The notes: generated from the letters alone by a model not told the origin. 14,978 nucleotides of DNA from CAYVMN01 sp964452575 (GCA_964452575.1 CAYVMN010000116.1:1-14978); one strand, 5' to 3'; positions 7,186 to 14,306 are shown, counted from the first letter of the stretch. Numbers and translations are program-made.

Positions 7186-8246
7186 TCATCGGAGCAAGTT
7201 CTTCTGGATCCCTTTGAAGGCCTATTCTGACTTTCAAGTTGGGCCAAACGCCTTTCCATGTCTCGCACCTCCCTGCGAATGTCTGGAAGTTTGGTCAGGA
7301 GGTGGTAGGCTCGAAGCGCCTGAATGCTTGGGATGGCCGGGTAGCCGAGCCATCGACCCGGACCGATGTCCCGCACCACACCAGACTGAGCACCCACAAT
7401 AGTCCCGGGTTTGAGCTCCACATGATCGCTGATGCCCACCTGTCCTGCCAGGACGCAGTGGTCACCCATCCTCACGCTACCGGATATGCCTGTCTGAGCG
7501 ACGATGATACAGTGTTTACCAATTTCGCAATTATGTCCAATTTGAACCTGGTTGTCGATTTTGGTCCCGGTAAGGATACGCGTGCTCCCCATGGTTCCAC
7601 GGTCAATAGTGCAATTGGCCCCGATCTCAACGTCATCTTCGATTTCTACGGTGCCCACTTGGGGGATCTTCTCGTGCGTACCGGATGGCATGGTGACATA
7701 TCCAAAACCATCACTACCGACGACAGTTCCCCCGTGTATTCGTACCCGCCTTCCGATCCGGGTCCGAGGGTAAATGGTCACATTGGGAAAGATCTCGGTA
7801 TCGTCGCCGATGATGCTCCCTTCCCCAATGGAGACATTGTGATGGATCTGGACGCCAGCGCCCAATGTGACATCCGCGGCAATAACCGCCCCTGCACCGA
7901 TAAGAATCCCAGGCCCCAGACGGGCCTTAGAAGAGACGACCGCCCGTTCGTGAATCCTAGCGCCCCTCTTCGTCTCAGGGTGGAACAACTTCAGGAGCCT
8001 GATCAGGGACAGACGGGGATTGCTCACCCGGATGACGTTCCCCTGAATTTCCATCAGCTGGGTGGAAACTACAAAGGCAGAGGCCTTGCTTTCCCTTATC
8101 CCAGAGGCGCGCCTTGCATCAAAGACCACACTGAGATCCCCATGACCGGCCTTCTCTAGGGGAAGGACTCCTTTGATAACCAGTTCCGGGTCACCATCCA
8201 GCTTGCCATTTACCTGTTCAGCAATCTCTCTTAGCGTATAATCCAT
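7182..8246 (-). CDS. lpxD: LpxD-like N-acyltransferase (UDP-3-O-acylglucosamine N-acyltransferase family)
   Basis: The 354-aa protein matches the family length. It has an N-terminal uridine-binding-type domain (residues 1-100), a hexapeptide-repeat beta-helix (about 100-320), and a C-terminal helical coil ending REVRDMERRLAQLE. LpxD adds the second hydroxyacyl chain, to the 2-amino group. Conserved parts include GSDGFGYV near 177-184, IPQVG, NCTIDRG near 211, and the catalytic His238 in NQVQIGHNCEIG. The uracil-stacking segment, normally FxxNxxY after GD(I/L)S, here reads VVFDARR (Val40, Asp43, Arg46), so the UDP contacts look altered. An AAGGAAG stretch lies just upstream of the ATG at 8246. 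It is coupled to the lpxA-like gene by a 4-base overlap; fabZ, usually between these genes, is missing. Confidence 0.85.
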   Translation of the reverse strand: MDYTLREIAEQVNGKLDGDPELVIKGVLPLEKAGHGDLSVVFDARRASGIRESKASAFVVSTQLMEIQGNVIRVSNPRLSLIRLLKLFHPETKRGARIHERAVVSSKARLGPGILIGAGAVIAADVTLGAGVQIHHNVSIGEGSIIGDDTEIFPNVTIYPRTRIGRRVRIHGGTVVGSDGFGYVTMPSGTHEKIPQVGTVEIEDDVEIGANCTIDRGTMGSTRILTGTKIDNQVQIGHNCEIGKHCIIVAQTGISGSVRMGDHCVLAGQVGISDHVELKPGTIVGAQSGVVRDIGPGRWLGYPAIPSIQALRAYHLLTKLPDIRREVRDMERRLAQLESQNRPSKGSRRTCSDE

Positions 8247-8442
8247 TTCTTTCTTCCTTTACCCCGATGTTGAAAAAAGGCGCCTCAACAGCACGAAATG
8301 TGCGATCATACAAGCCTAAAGGCTGATAATCGTAGAAAACCGAGGACTCTACCATGTGGAATTCCTGGTTCGGGGTCAATTTAGAGGTTTCACACTCGAA
8401 TAATAGATTCTTATCAAGATCGATCCAGAATTTTTTCAACAT
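8218..8442 (-). CDS. Doubtful small ORF between lpxB-like and lpxD-like genes
   Basis: A 74-aa frame starts 5 bases after the lpxB-like stop and overlaps the lpxD-like start by 29 bases. The product begins MLKKFWIDLDKNLLF and is rich in aromatic residues (F, Y, W), with ordinary protein-like composition and no domain I recognise. No Shine-Dalgarno is visible, although translational coupling to the preceding stop could substitute. Without it, there would be a gap of about 200 bases inside an otherwise tight gene set. It may be chance. Confidence 0.3.
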   Translation of the reverse strand: MLKKFWIDLDKNLLFECETSKLTPNQEFHMVESSVFYDYQPLGLYDRTFRAVEAPFFNIGVKEERNGLYAKRDC

Positions 8443-8447
8443 CGGGC

Positions 8448-9737
8448 TTACGAAGATCCAGACAACAGGCAGAGATTCCGGGCCTTCGGTCTCTTTATCT
8501 GTGCCGCTTCCATGGCCTTGCGGAGGATCACCCGAGCGGCCCTTTCCGGTCCTCCCGTTTCTCCCAGTTGGATTGGGACCGCCTGCATTTGGTTCCTCAT
8601 ACTGGCCTGCCTAGCGGGATCCCGAAGGATGGCCCAGGCCCGAGCCGCCACCCTTGAGCCCAGAACTTGTGATTGTATAAGCTCTGGAACAATCTTTTTT
8701 CCCATCAGGAGATTGGGCAGCCCCACCGTCTTGGATTCGATGAGTCCGGTCGCATCCAGCAGTTTCACGGCCATCCAGCTCACCCGGGACACCTTGTAGA
8801 GGATGATCATGGGCAAACCCATCAAGGCTGCTTCCAGCGTTACCGTGCCCGAACAGAGGATCGCCATATCACTGGCGGCCATGGCCTCGCGACTGTCGCG
8901 GTTCAGATGGATCCATCGATCTAGACCAGCCCTGCGAACCTGATCTTCTATCTTCCTCTCGAAACACGAATCGGCCATTGGCAAAATGAATTGGAGGGAA
9001 GGCTCTTCTGACACCATTCGGCCCACCACATCGAGTAAGACAGGGACGAGATAATTCAATTCGTGACCGCGGCTGCCCGGCAGGAGAGCCACCAAGGGGT
9101 GGTCTGCGCTGAGCCCCAGGGATTGTCGGACCGTGTCGCGATGTTTTGGGGAGATTTCCTTTATCTGGTCAAGCAGGTAGTGGCCCACAAAGACCGTGTT
9201 GGCCCCGGCTCGGCGGTACACGGAATCCTCCTGGGCGAAAGATGTCAGAATCTGGTCATAGCTTCTAGCAATGATGCCGGCGATCCCTCTCCACAGCCAG
9301 ACCTGCGGGGGAAAATAGGACATGGTGAAGACCTTCTTGAACCTGAGCCACCGGCTCAACAGGAGATGAAAGACGTCGTGGCCGATCAGGACCGCCACAT
9401 CCGGTTTTTCCTTTAGCACATGGGCGCGGATGTTCTTAAAGCTCCTTACAACAGCAGGAATGGTCACCAAGGGCTCGCTGATACCCACCGAACCGAGACG
9501 ATTGCTGTTGAAAAGGAGCTGTACGCCCGCCTTTTCCATCCGTGCCCCACCCACGCCGGAAAGGGCAACCTTTGAGTGAACAGCACGAAGCCCTTTGGCC
9601 AGATTGGCCCCAATCAGGTCTCCAGATACTTCACCTGTGCTAAGGAGTATGCTGATCTTAAGGCCCCCGTTCAGTGGCAGAGCGAGTTCCTTTTGGATAT
9701 CCCTCATTCTTGACCCTGTGCACGAAAACCAGGTCAT
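8448..9737 (-). CDS. lpxB: LpxB-like lipid-A-disaccharide synthase (GT19), copy 1
   Basis: This peripheral-membrane glycosyltransferase (429 aa) is expected to join two acylated glucosamine units from UDP-sugar and acyl-sugar phosphate. GT19 landmarks: STGEVSGDLIGANL at residues 33-46 (usual AGExSGD), GVGGARMEKAG, PPQVWLWRG, VGHYLLDQI, LLPGSRGHEL, CSGTVTLEAALMGLPM and GLPNLLMGK. The segment that is GIDAPDF in E. coli reads IGHDVFH here (residues 118-124), so Asp98 lines up with Gly119. The family call is sound but the substrate may be unusual. The ATG at 9737 has AGGA 9 bases upstream; Met11 at 9707 is an alternative. A near-consensus promoter lies about 75-100 bases upstream. Confidence 0.8.
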   Translation of the reverse strand: MTWFSCTGSRMRDIQKELALPLNGGLKISILLSTGEVSGDLIGANLAKGLRAVHSKVALSGVGGARMEKAGVQLLFNSNRLGSVGISEPLVTIPAVVRSFKNIRAHVLKEKPDVAVLIGHDVFHLLLSRWLRFKKVFTMSYFPPQVWLWRGIAGIIARSYDQILTSFAQEDSVYRRAGANTVFVGHYLLDQIKEISPKHRDTVRQSLGLSADHPLVALLPGSRGHELNYLVPVLLDVVGRMVSEEPSLQFILPMADSCFERKIEDQVRRAGLDRWIHLNRDSREAMAASDMAILCSGTVTLEAALMGLPMIILYKVSRVSWMAVKLLDATGLIESKTVGLPNLLMGKKIVPELIQSQVLGSRVAARAWAILRDPARQASMRNQMQAVPIQLGETGGPERAARVILRKAMEAAQIKRPKARNLCLLSGSS

Positions 9738-9810
9738 AGATCTGATTCCTGGCTTTGAGGCATCTCATGTCGTAACAAAGCGGGTCGAGAAGCCCCTCTA
9801 ATGCTGCCAG

Positions 9811-9839
9811 ATTATGACCAGCGTGCCGTTTATTGTCAA
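9811..9839 (-). promoter_or_regulatory. Predicted sigma70 promoter ahead of the lpxB-like copy 1, lpxD-like and lpxA-like genes
   Basis: On the minus strand TTGACA (9839-9834) is separated by exactly 17 bases from CATAAT (9816-9811), 11 of 12 consensus matches. Transcription would start near 9804, giving a leader of 67-97 bases before the two candidate starts of the lpxB-like gene. The 174-base gap between the two glycosyltransferase genes also keeps one frame fully open, without a recognised domain. Confidence 0.6.
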
Positions 9840-9911
9840 GATGGTAGAGATGGGCATAGGTCCATCGCCTTCCAGCAGAAAGGGCCTTGAGATGAATAGA
9901 CAATTTGTTGG

Positions 9912-11192
9912 TTAGTGCCCCTTTTCCATAAAAGGTCGTAGTGCCTCCACAACCGCCTTTGAAGCCCCTGGGGGCCCCGCAAGCCTTTTCAAATCCTCTG
10001 TGATCTGGGCCCGCCACTTTTCGTCTCGCGCCATCCTTTCAACGGTGTTGACCACTTGAAAAGGCCTTATCCAGCCACGCAATTCAGGGACCACTTCCCG
10101 CCCGGCTTTCAGGTTGGGATGGGAAAAAAAGGTGAATCGCTTCAAGACGGCCAGCATGATCTTCTGTTTGAGGCATTTTCCCATCATTCCAAGGATTGCA
10201 TCCATATAGACAGGAACCCCGGGCGATGGATTTGACCCTAGTCGATAGTAAGGCGCAAGGACGACCATGGGGATGCCCATGAGCATTCCTTCAGCCGTAC
10301 AGGTCCCTGGCAGCATGACAACCATGTCGGATCGGGCAAAGACCTCTTCTGAAGATAGGATCGGGATGCCTTTGTTGGCTCCTTCGGGGATGCTGCAGTC
10401 TTGATCTCTCATCCTTGTGTCATGAAAGTCTCTGGAAGTCCCAGATCTCTTTCGTGACATCAAACGCATGAAGGCTCCATGTGACAGGTACTCCGATTTC
10501 GCGAAAAGAAATTGGGCGTTTTCGATCTTTTTTGCGACCCTTCTTGAAAGGAACAGAAAGAAGGGCGCCATGTATCTCACCTGATAAGGTCGGCTCCCGG
10601 GAAAAAGTCCTATGGTGATCTTCTTGCCGTTTGAACCACGGCACTGGCCCCCGGTCTTGCGGTAAACCCCGTTCAGGGCGTCTACAAATAGACTTCCTAC
10701 GACCAGATAGCGCCCCCCTGACCTTTCAATCATGCGCCAGGAGGCATGGGCGGGCTTTTCCGAAAGGAAGACCTTTCGAAAACCTCGGTGGCTCCGAATC
10801 CGCCTGCCTTCCGAATAAACCAGGGCCGGACACCTCAGCCGCCTGGCAAGAAGGAGACTGAAAATCGGCTCCCCGCCCATGTGAAGCAACGCCCTTGGTG
10901 GGCCGGGGGCCTTCAAGGCAGCGATCGAATCCCCCAAGGCGAGGACACAAAGGTTTCCTCTGGCCAAGTACACCCGGTGTCCTCCGGGGAGACGGGATAT
11001 CACCTCCTGCTCGGTTCCAACGGAAAAGGCACTCTTCCATAACCAAATGGATATGTGCCATGGTCGCCGCTGCCGGTGGATCTCCTCAAGAAGGGGTCGG
11101 ACCAGGCCGGACAACTCCCCCGGGCCGCTGGCGGTCACTACCAGGTGAGGGAGGCCTTCCTTGCTTCTCTTCTTTCCGGCGTTTTCGCTCAT
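9912..11192 (-). CDS. LpxB-like glycosyltransferase, copy 2 (lipid-A-disaccharide synthase-related)
   Basis: This is a second, more divergent GT19/GT-B type protein (426 aa from ATG 11192). In order it shows: VVTASGPGELSGLVRPLL near residue 20, where LpxB has AGExSGD; LLHMGGEPIFSLLLARRL in the sugar-acceptor region; VGSLFVDAL; IGLFPGSRPYQV at about 194-205, corresponding to LLPGSR; and VMLPGTCTAEGMLMGIPMVV near 292-311, corresponding to SGTxTLE. The C-terminal third resembles the UDP-binding domain with a helical tail. It recalls the lipid-A-disaccharide-synthase-related proteins of cyanobacteria, whose product is not established. The frame could extend to a TTG at 11267, but the N-terminus would be odd and overlap the upstream remnant. 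A paired role with copy 1 is inference. Confidence 0.65.
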   Translation of the reverse strand: MSENAGKKRSKEGLPHLVVTASGPGELSGLVRPLLEEIHRQRRPWHISIWLWKSAFSVGTEQEVISRLPGGHRVYLARGNLCVLALGDSIAALKAPGPPRALLHMGGEPIFSLLLARRLRCPALVYSEGRRIRSHRGFRKVFLSEKPAHASWRMIERSGGRYLVVGSLFVDALNGVYRKTGGQCRGSNGKKITIGLFPGSRPYQVRYMAPFFLFLSRRVAKKIENAQFLFAKSEYLSHGAFMRLMSRKRSGTSRDFHDTRMRDQDCSIPEGANKGIPILSSEEVFARSDMVVMLPGTCTAEGMLMGIPMVVLAPYYRLGSNPSPGVPVYMDAILGMMGKCLKQKIMLAVLKRFTFFSHPNLKAGREVVPELRGWIRPFQVVNTVERMARDEKWRAQITEDLKRLAGPPGASKAVVEALRPFMEKGH

Positions 11193-11253
11193 CCGTCGCC
11201 AGATCCTTAAATGCCTGCGAACCAGGCTCGATCCCGATGCCTTCCATGGCCTT

Positions 11254-11376
11254 TTAAAGGAGGTCAAGCTCTTTTTGAATATGGGTCAATTTTTCTGCGT
11301 TCTTAATTTTTTTGGCCTTGATGGCAAGGATTGCAACCTTGTCTACCAGCTCTCCTATGGGCACAGGGATTTTCAT
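11254..11376 (-). pseudogene. DUF6165-like remnant with premature stop
   Basis: The minus strand starting at ATG 11376 encodes MKIPVPIGELVDKVAILAIK and then KLTHIQKELDLL before a TAA at 11254. From memory this matches the start of the DUF6165 family (I-P-V-x-x-G-E-L-x-D-K-x-x-I-L-x-I-K, about 120 residues). The same frame continues beyond the stop with KAMEGIGIEPGSQAFKDLAT before running into the next gene. That reads like family sequence interrupted by one nonsense codon and then truncated. DUF6165 genes often sit near LPS glycosyltransferases. A genuine 40-residue protein cannot be excluded. Confidence 0.5.
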
Positions 11377-11503
11377 GAAGACGAACTCTCTAGGACAATT
11401 CTCGTCTGGTCATTCCCTCGGGTTTTTCCTGCTGGGATGACACTGTAGGCGGTTTCGGGGCCACGGAAAAGACGAGTTTCGAGGCGCTTGCTTTCCCAGA
11501 GCG

Positions 11504-11532
11504 AGTGTAGTGAAGCCGGGTTTTAGTGTCAA
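11504..11532 (-). promoter_or_regulatory. Predicted sigma70 promoter for the remnant and LpxB-like copy 2
   Basis: On the minus strand TTGACA (11532-11527) lies 17 bases from TACACT (11509-11504). The start would be near 11497, about 120 bases before the DUF6165-like ATG. Confidence 0.5.
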
Positions 11533-11562
11533 ATGGAAAGTTCTTAACCGAAGAAAGGATTC

Positions 11563-11591
11563 TTGAAGTTCTCGCAAAACACCGTTACAGT
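11563..11591 (+). promoter_or_regulatory. Possible promoter of the GT2 glycosyltransferase gene
   Basis: TTGAAG (11563-11568) and TACAGT (11586-11591) are 17 bases apart, weaker matches to consensus. The -10 box lies in a tandem 10-base repeat. It is arranged divergently with the minus-strand promoter at 11504-11532. Confidence 0.35.
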
Positions 11592-11606
11592 TCAAAACAG
11601 TTCAAA
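11587..11606. repeat. Two exact tandem copies of a 10-base unit
   Basis: ACAGTTCAAA occurs twice back to back. The 10-base period puts both copies on the same face of the helix and the first overlaps the possible -10 box of the downstream gene, so it could be an operator. This is inference from position only. Confidence 0.6.
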
Positions 11607-11645
11607 GAAGGCGTGGCATAGAAAATTCGATCAGATGGCTTTCCA

Positions 11646-12932
11646 ATGATTTCCCATCCGCTATTTTTCATAGACCCTATGGATACCCCGCCGATCCCAT
11701 TTCTTACGCTATGGGGGCTGTGGTGCTTGCAGGCGATAGCCTGTGCCCTGCAGGTTCGGTGGTTTGCCAGTAGAATCGGTACAAGAAAAACCCCTGTTCA
11801 GCACAGGTATTGTCCGAGAGCAACGGTGATCGTCCCGGTCAAAGGGGCCGAGAACGATATCCCTGCATTGATTCAATCCCTCTCCAATCAAGACTATGAT
11901 GATTATCAGCTCTTGTTCGTTCTTGAGGATGAAAACGATCCGGCATACGACGTTCTGTCCCGTGAGTTGGCTGGCCGTCCCAAGATACCATCCAGGGTGG
12001 TGACAGCGGGACTATCTCCACCTTATCGGAGCCAGAAAGTCCATAACCTGTTAAAGGCGCTCGCCTTTCTGGAACCTGAGGCCCACGAACATGACGTGTG
12101 GTGTTTTGCCGATTCCGACATAGTTCCAGCTCCGGAATGGCTGGCCTATCTGGTGGCACCCCTTGAAAATACGAAGCAAATAGCTGTTACAACAGGCTAT
12201 CGGTGGCTCATTCCTGAGCCGGTTCCAGGAAATGCAAAGACGTCGTTTTGGTCGACCCTGGCAAGTGTCATGAATAGCGTTACAGCCACGCTGCAGGGCA
12301 GACCGGACTTTAACCAGGCCTGGGGCGGTTCTATGGCCATACGGGTCTCAACTGCTAGAAGAGCCAACTTATGTGAGCGGTGGCGGGAGGTCTTGACCGA
12401 TGATTATCCCATGACCGCCATGGCCCGTGATTTGGGGATGAGGGTGGAGTTTGTACCCAACTGCCTCGTGAAGACGCCTATTTCATTCACCTGCTCGGAG
12501 TTTTTCCGTTTCGCCCGCCGGCAGTACATGATTACACGCGTCTATTCGCCCTGGTTATGGCTGCTGGCCTTGACCGCCACCTGGCTTTATACAGTGGCCT
12601 TTGTTACAGCCTGGGTCTATGCCGGCCTTTCCTTTCACCACGCACAGGATCCGTGGATCTGGCTTTGTCCACTGTCAGCGGTGCTCGTTGTTGGCACGGC
12701 GGACCAGCTCAGGGCAACTTATCGCAGGCGATGTGTCCAAAGGTTGTTCGGAAACAGGATCGCGGATGCGCTGAGAAAGCCCCTGCAACTGGATCGATGG
12801 GGAACCATCCTTTGCATGGCCATCCATGGGATGATCGTCTTCTGCAGCGCCTTTGGTCGCGTTATCGAATGGCGTGGCATTCGATACCGAATGAAGGGTC
12901 CTCGGGACATCCGACGACTTGAGGGTGATTGA
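11646..12932 (+). CDS. Membrane GT2/GT21-type glycosyltransferase, ceramide glucosyltransferase/HpnI-like
   Basis: The 428-aa protein has an N-terminal membrane segment (about 17-37), a GT-A catalytic domain (about 58-300) and several C-terminal membrane segments (about 303-335, 338-352 and 376-393). Catalytic-type motifs: VIVPVKGAEND near 61-71, the metal/nucleotide site ADSDI at 155-159, WGGSMAIR at 226-233, TDDYP at 251-255, and FARRQYMITRVY near 289-300 in place of (Q/R)xxRW. The layout fits ceramide glucosyltransferase homologues such as hopanoid HpnI, so a lipid acceptor at the inner membrane is likely; the actual lipid is unknown. No good ribosome site is seen at 11646; ATG 11679 is an alternative. 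It is divergent from the lpx-like cluster. Confidence 0.75.
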   Translation: MISHPLFFIDPMDTPPIPFLTLWGLWCLQAIACALQVRWFASRIGTRKTPVQHRYCPRATVIVPVKGAENDIPALIQSLSNQDYDDYQLLFVLEDENDPAYDVLSRELAGRPKIPSRVVTAGLSPPYRSQKVHNLLKALAFLEPEAHEHDVWCFADSDIVPAPEWLAYLVAPLENTKQIAVTTGYRWLIPEPVPGNAKTSFWSTLASVMNSVTATLQGRPDFNQAWGGSMAIRVSTARRANLCERWREVLTDDYPMTAMARDLGMRVEFVPNCLVKTPISFTCSEFFRFARRQYMITRVYSPWLWLLALTATWLYTVAFVTAWVYAGLSFHHAQDPWIWLCPLSAVLVVGTADQLRATYRRRCVQRLFGNRIADALRKPLQLDRWGTILCMAIHGMIVFCSAFGRVIEWRGIRYRMKGPRDIRRLEGD

Positions 12933-12949
12933 GGTCGTCACCTCCTTTC
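12931..12949 (+). terminator. Weak hairpin after the GT2 gene
   Basis: GAGGT (12931-12935) and ACCTC (12940-12944) form a 5-base-pair stem with a 4-base loop overlapping the gene end, followed by a poor T tract (CTTTC). It lies in the short convergent gap before the acyltransferase gene. The signal is weak. Confidence 0.2.
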
Positions 12950-13016
12950 AAACCTGACTTGAACTAAGTGGGGCATAGATCTCATCATTGTTTTTGTCCT
13001 GCAACTACGATGGCTT

Positions 13017-13955
13017 TTACCTCCACCGTGGCGTCACGAGAGAGAACCATTGACCTGGATGTTTCCGGATCACTGTCTCATACTTTCTGTTAATAAAAGT
13101 CATGATTTCTAAACATCTTTCCTTAAAATCGCCGTGTTTTTCAAAAGAATAGGGGCCATCAAACTGCAGCAGATACCTTCCATCAGCTTGCTTTAAGGAA
13201 AACGCAAATACAATGGGAGATTCATACCACAAATGGAGCCTGGCAGGACCGTCGGCCGTTACACTGGGCACGCCAAAAAAGGGGGCCATAAGAGAACTGG
13301 AAATGTCTCGCTGATCTGCCAAAAGTGCCAGGATTCCGTTTTGTCTCAGGTGACGGGCGATGCGGTGATTAAGGCCCCTGCCATGATAGAAGCATTTGAC
13401 CCCACCCTTTCCTTCCCTTATTCTCGTCAACCATCGATCCGTGTAAGGGTTGTACTGTCGTTTCAAGACAGTGGCTACATCGTATCCGAGTCGCGAGCCC
13501 AAGACGCCCAGATATTCCCAGTTTCCCAAATGCGCCGTTATGATCAGCACCCCCTTTTTTTCGCGCAGGGCCTCATCCACGGCCTTGTGGTTCCCGGCCT
13601 GCAAAAATCCCGGAAGGTTCTCTGCTTCTAGCTTATCCAATTGCAGATATTGCAAGACGCCAGCAGCGATATTCACAAAAAGGGTCTTTACGATCTGCTC
13701 CTTCTCAGCGCTTGAAAGGGGTTTCTCTCTGAAGATAATGTCCAGATTGCCATAGGCCCATCGCTTATCTCTTCTGTCCAGATGGAAAGCCAGTGTCCCC
13801 GCCATCCGGGCAAGGATGGGGGTCATTCTCCGGGGCAAGAAGGAGAGGAGTGTCCCCAGGGGAATGACCAGGATGGCTTCAAGAATGAAACCCAATTGAG
13901 GCAAAAAACTGGTTTTTCTTTTTCGCATTTGATGGAAGTTGGTGAAGTCTGACAT
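13017..13955 (-). CDS. LpxL/HtrB-type lysophospholipid (lipid A) acyltransferase
   Basis: This inner-membrane acyltransferase family (312 aa from ATG 13955) adds a secondary acyl chain to Kdo-lipid IVA-like acceptors. It has an N-terminal hydrophobic segment (LGFILEAILVIPLGTLLSFL), the catalytic HX4E motif in TAHLGNWEYLG, then LLADQRDISSSLMAPFFG and the conserved downstream GPARLHLWYESPIVFAF. The family is normally about 300 residues. A longer frame begins with TTG at 13985, which lies inside the -10 region of the likely promoter, so it is rejected; Met at 13928 is also possible. It is convergent with the GT2 gene, and its product would fit with the lpx-like cluster. Whether the acceptor is lipid A or another glycolipid is unknown. 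Confidence 0.85.
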   Translation of the reverse strand: MSDFTNFHQMRKRKTSFLPQLGFILEAILVIPLGTLLSFLPRRMTPILARMAGTLAFHLDRRDKRWAYGNLDIIFREKPLSSAEKEQIVKTLFVNIAAGVLQYLQLDKLEAENLPGFLQAGNHKAVDEALREKKGVLIITAHLGNWEYLGVLGSRLGYDVATVLKRQYNPYTDRWLTRIREGKGGVKCFYHGRGLNHRIARHLRQNGILALLADQRDISSSLMAPFFGVPSVTADGPARLHLWYESPIVFAFSLKQADGRYLLQFDGPYSFEKHGDFKERCLEIMTFINRKYETVIRKHPGQWFSLVTPRWR

Positions 13956-13973
13956 CTGATCTGAGGATGCGGC

Positions 13974-14004
13974 AGTATACCCCAAAAAGACCCCGGGGCG
14001 TCAA
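13974..14004 (-). promoter_or_regulatory. Possible promoter of the acyltransferase gene
   Basis: On the minus strand TTGACG (14004-13999) and TATACT (13979-13974) each match five of six consensus bases, but the spacing is 19. Transcription would start near 13967, only about 11 bases before ATG 13955. Confidence 0.4.
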
Positions 14005-14036
14005 GTAACAAGCGAACGCTCTATTCCATTTTTTAT

Positions 14037-14306
14037 TTGATATATCGACGGCTTGTGCGAGACCAGATTGAAAATGAATTGAATGAGACAAATGGGCATA
14101 TTCATACCTTGAATTCTCCATGTACTCACGAGCAGAGAGTTGCGTCCTTTCCGCTGCCGGTTATATTCGTCCTGGTCGTCTCCCTGCCCCTCCGCCTCCT
14201 TGTTGCAGCGACCCTGGGGCCAGGGTTTGATGAGGCCCACTATTATAGTTACGCCCTCAGGCCGTCGCTGAGTTATTTCGACCATGTATCAAGAGAAAGG
14301 GCTTAA
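14037..14306 (+). pseudogene. Truncated N-terminal fragment of a GT39/ArnT-like glycosyltransferase
   Basis: An 89-codon frame has a hydrophobic segment (VIFVLVVSLPLRLLVAATL, about residues 42-60), then PGFDEAHYYSYALRPSLSYFDH at about 62-83. This is the family's first extracytoplasmic loop, with the conserved acidic DE and the YFDH that normally continues as PP plus many more membrane helices. Here homology stops at about 14285 and a stop follows at 14306. Intact members have some 450-550 residues, so over 80 percent is missing. No ATG in frame starts the frame (TTG only). It reads as a remnant left by deletion or rearrangement. Confidence 0.6.

Noticed and set aside
7239..8159. 306-codon plus-strand frame
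   Set aside because: It is the antisense shadow of the lpxD-like gene; the repetitive D/H-rich sequence reflects the hexapeptide repeats read backwards. The 248-codon frame at 6484-7230 is the same for lpxA.
11161..11448. 95-codon plus-strand frame preceded by AAGGAGGT-like sequence
   Set aside because: The ribosome-site-like string lies inside the frame, and the region is better explained by the DUF6165-like remnant on the minus strand.
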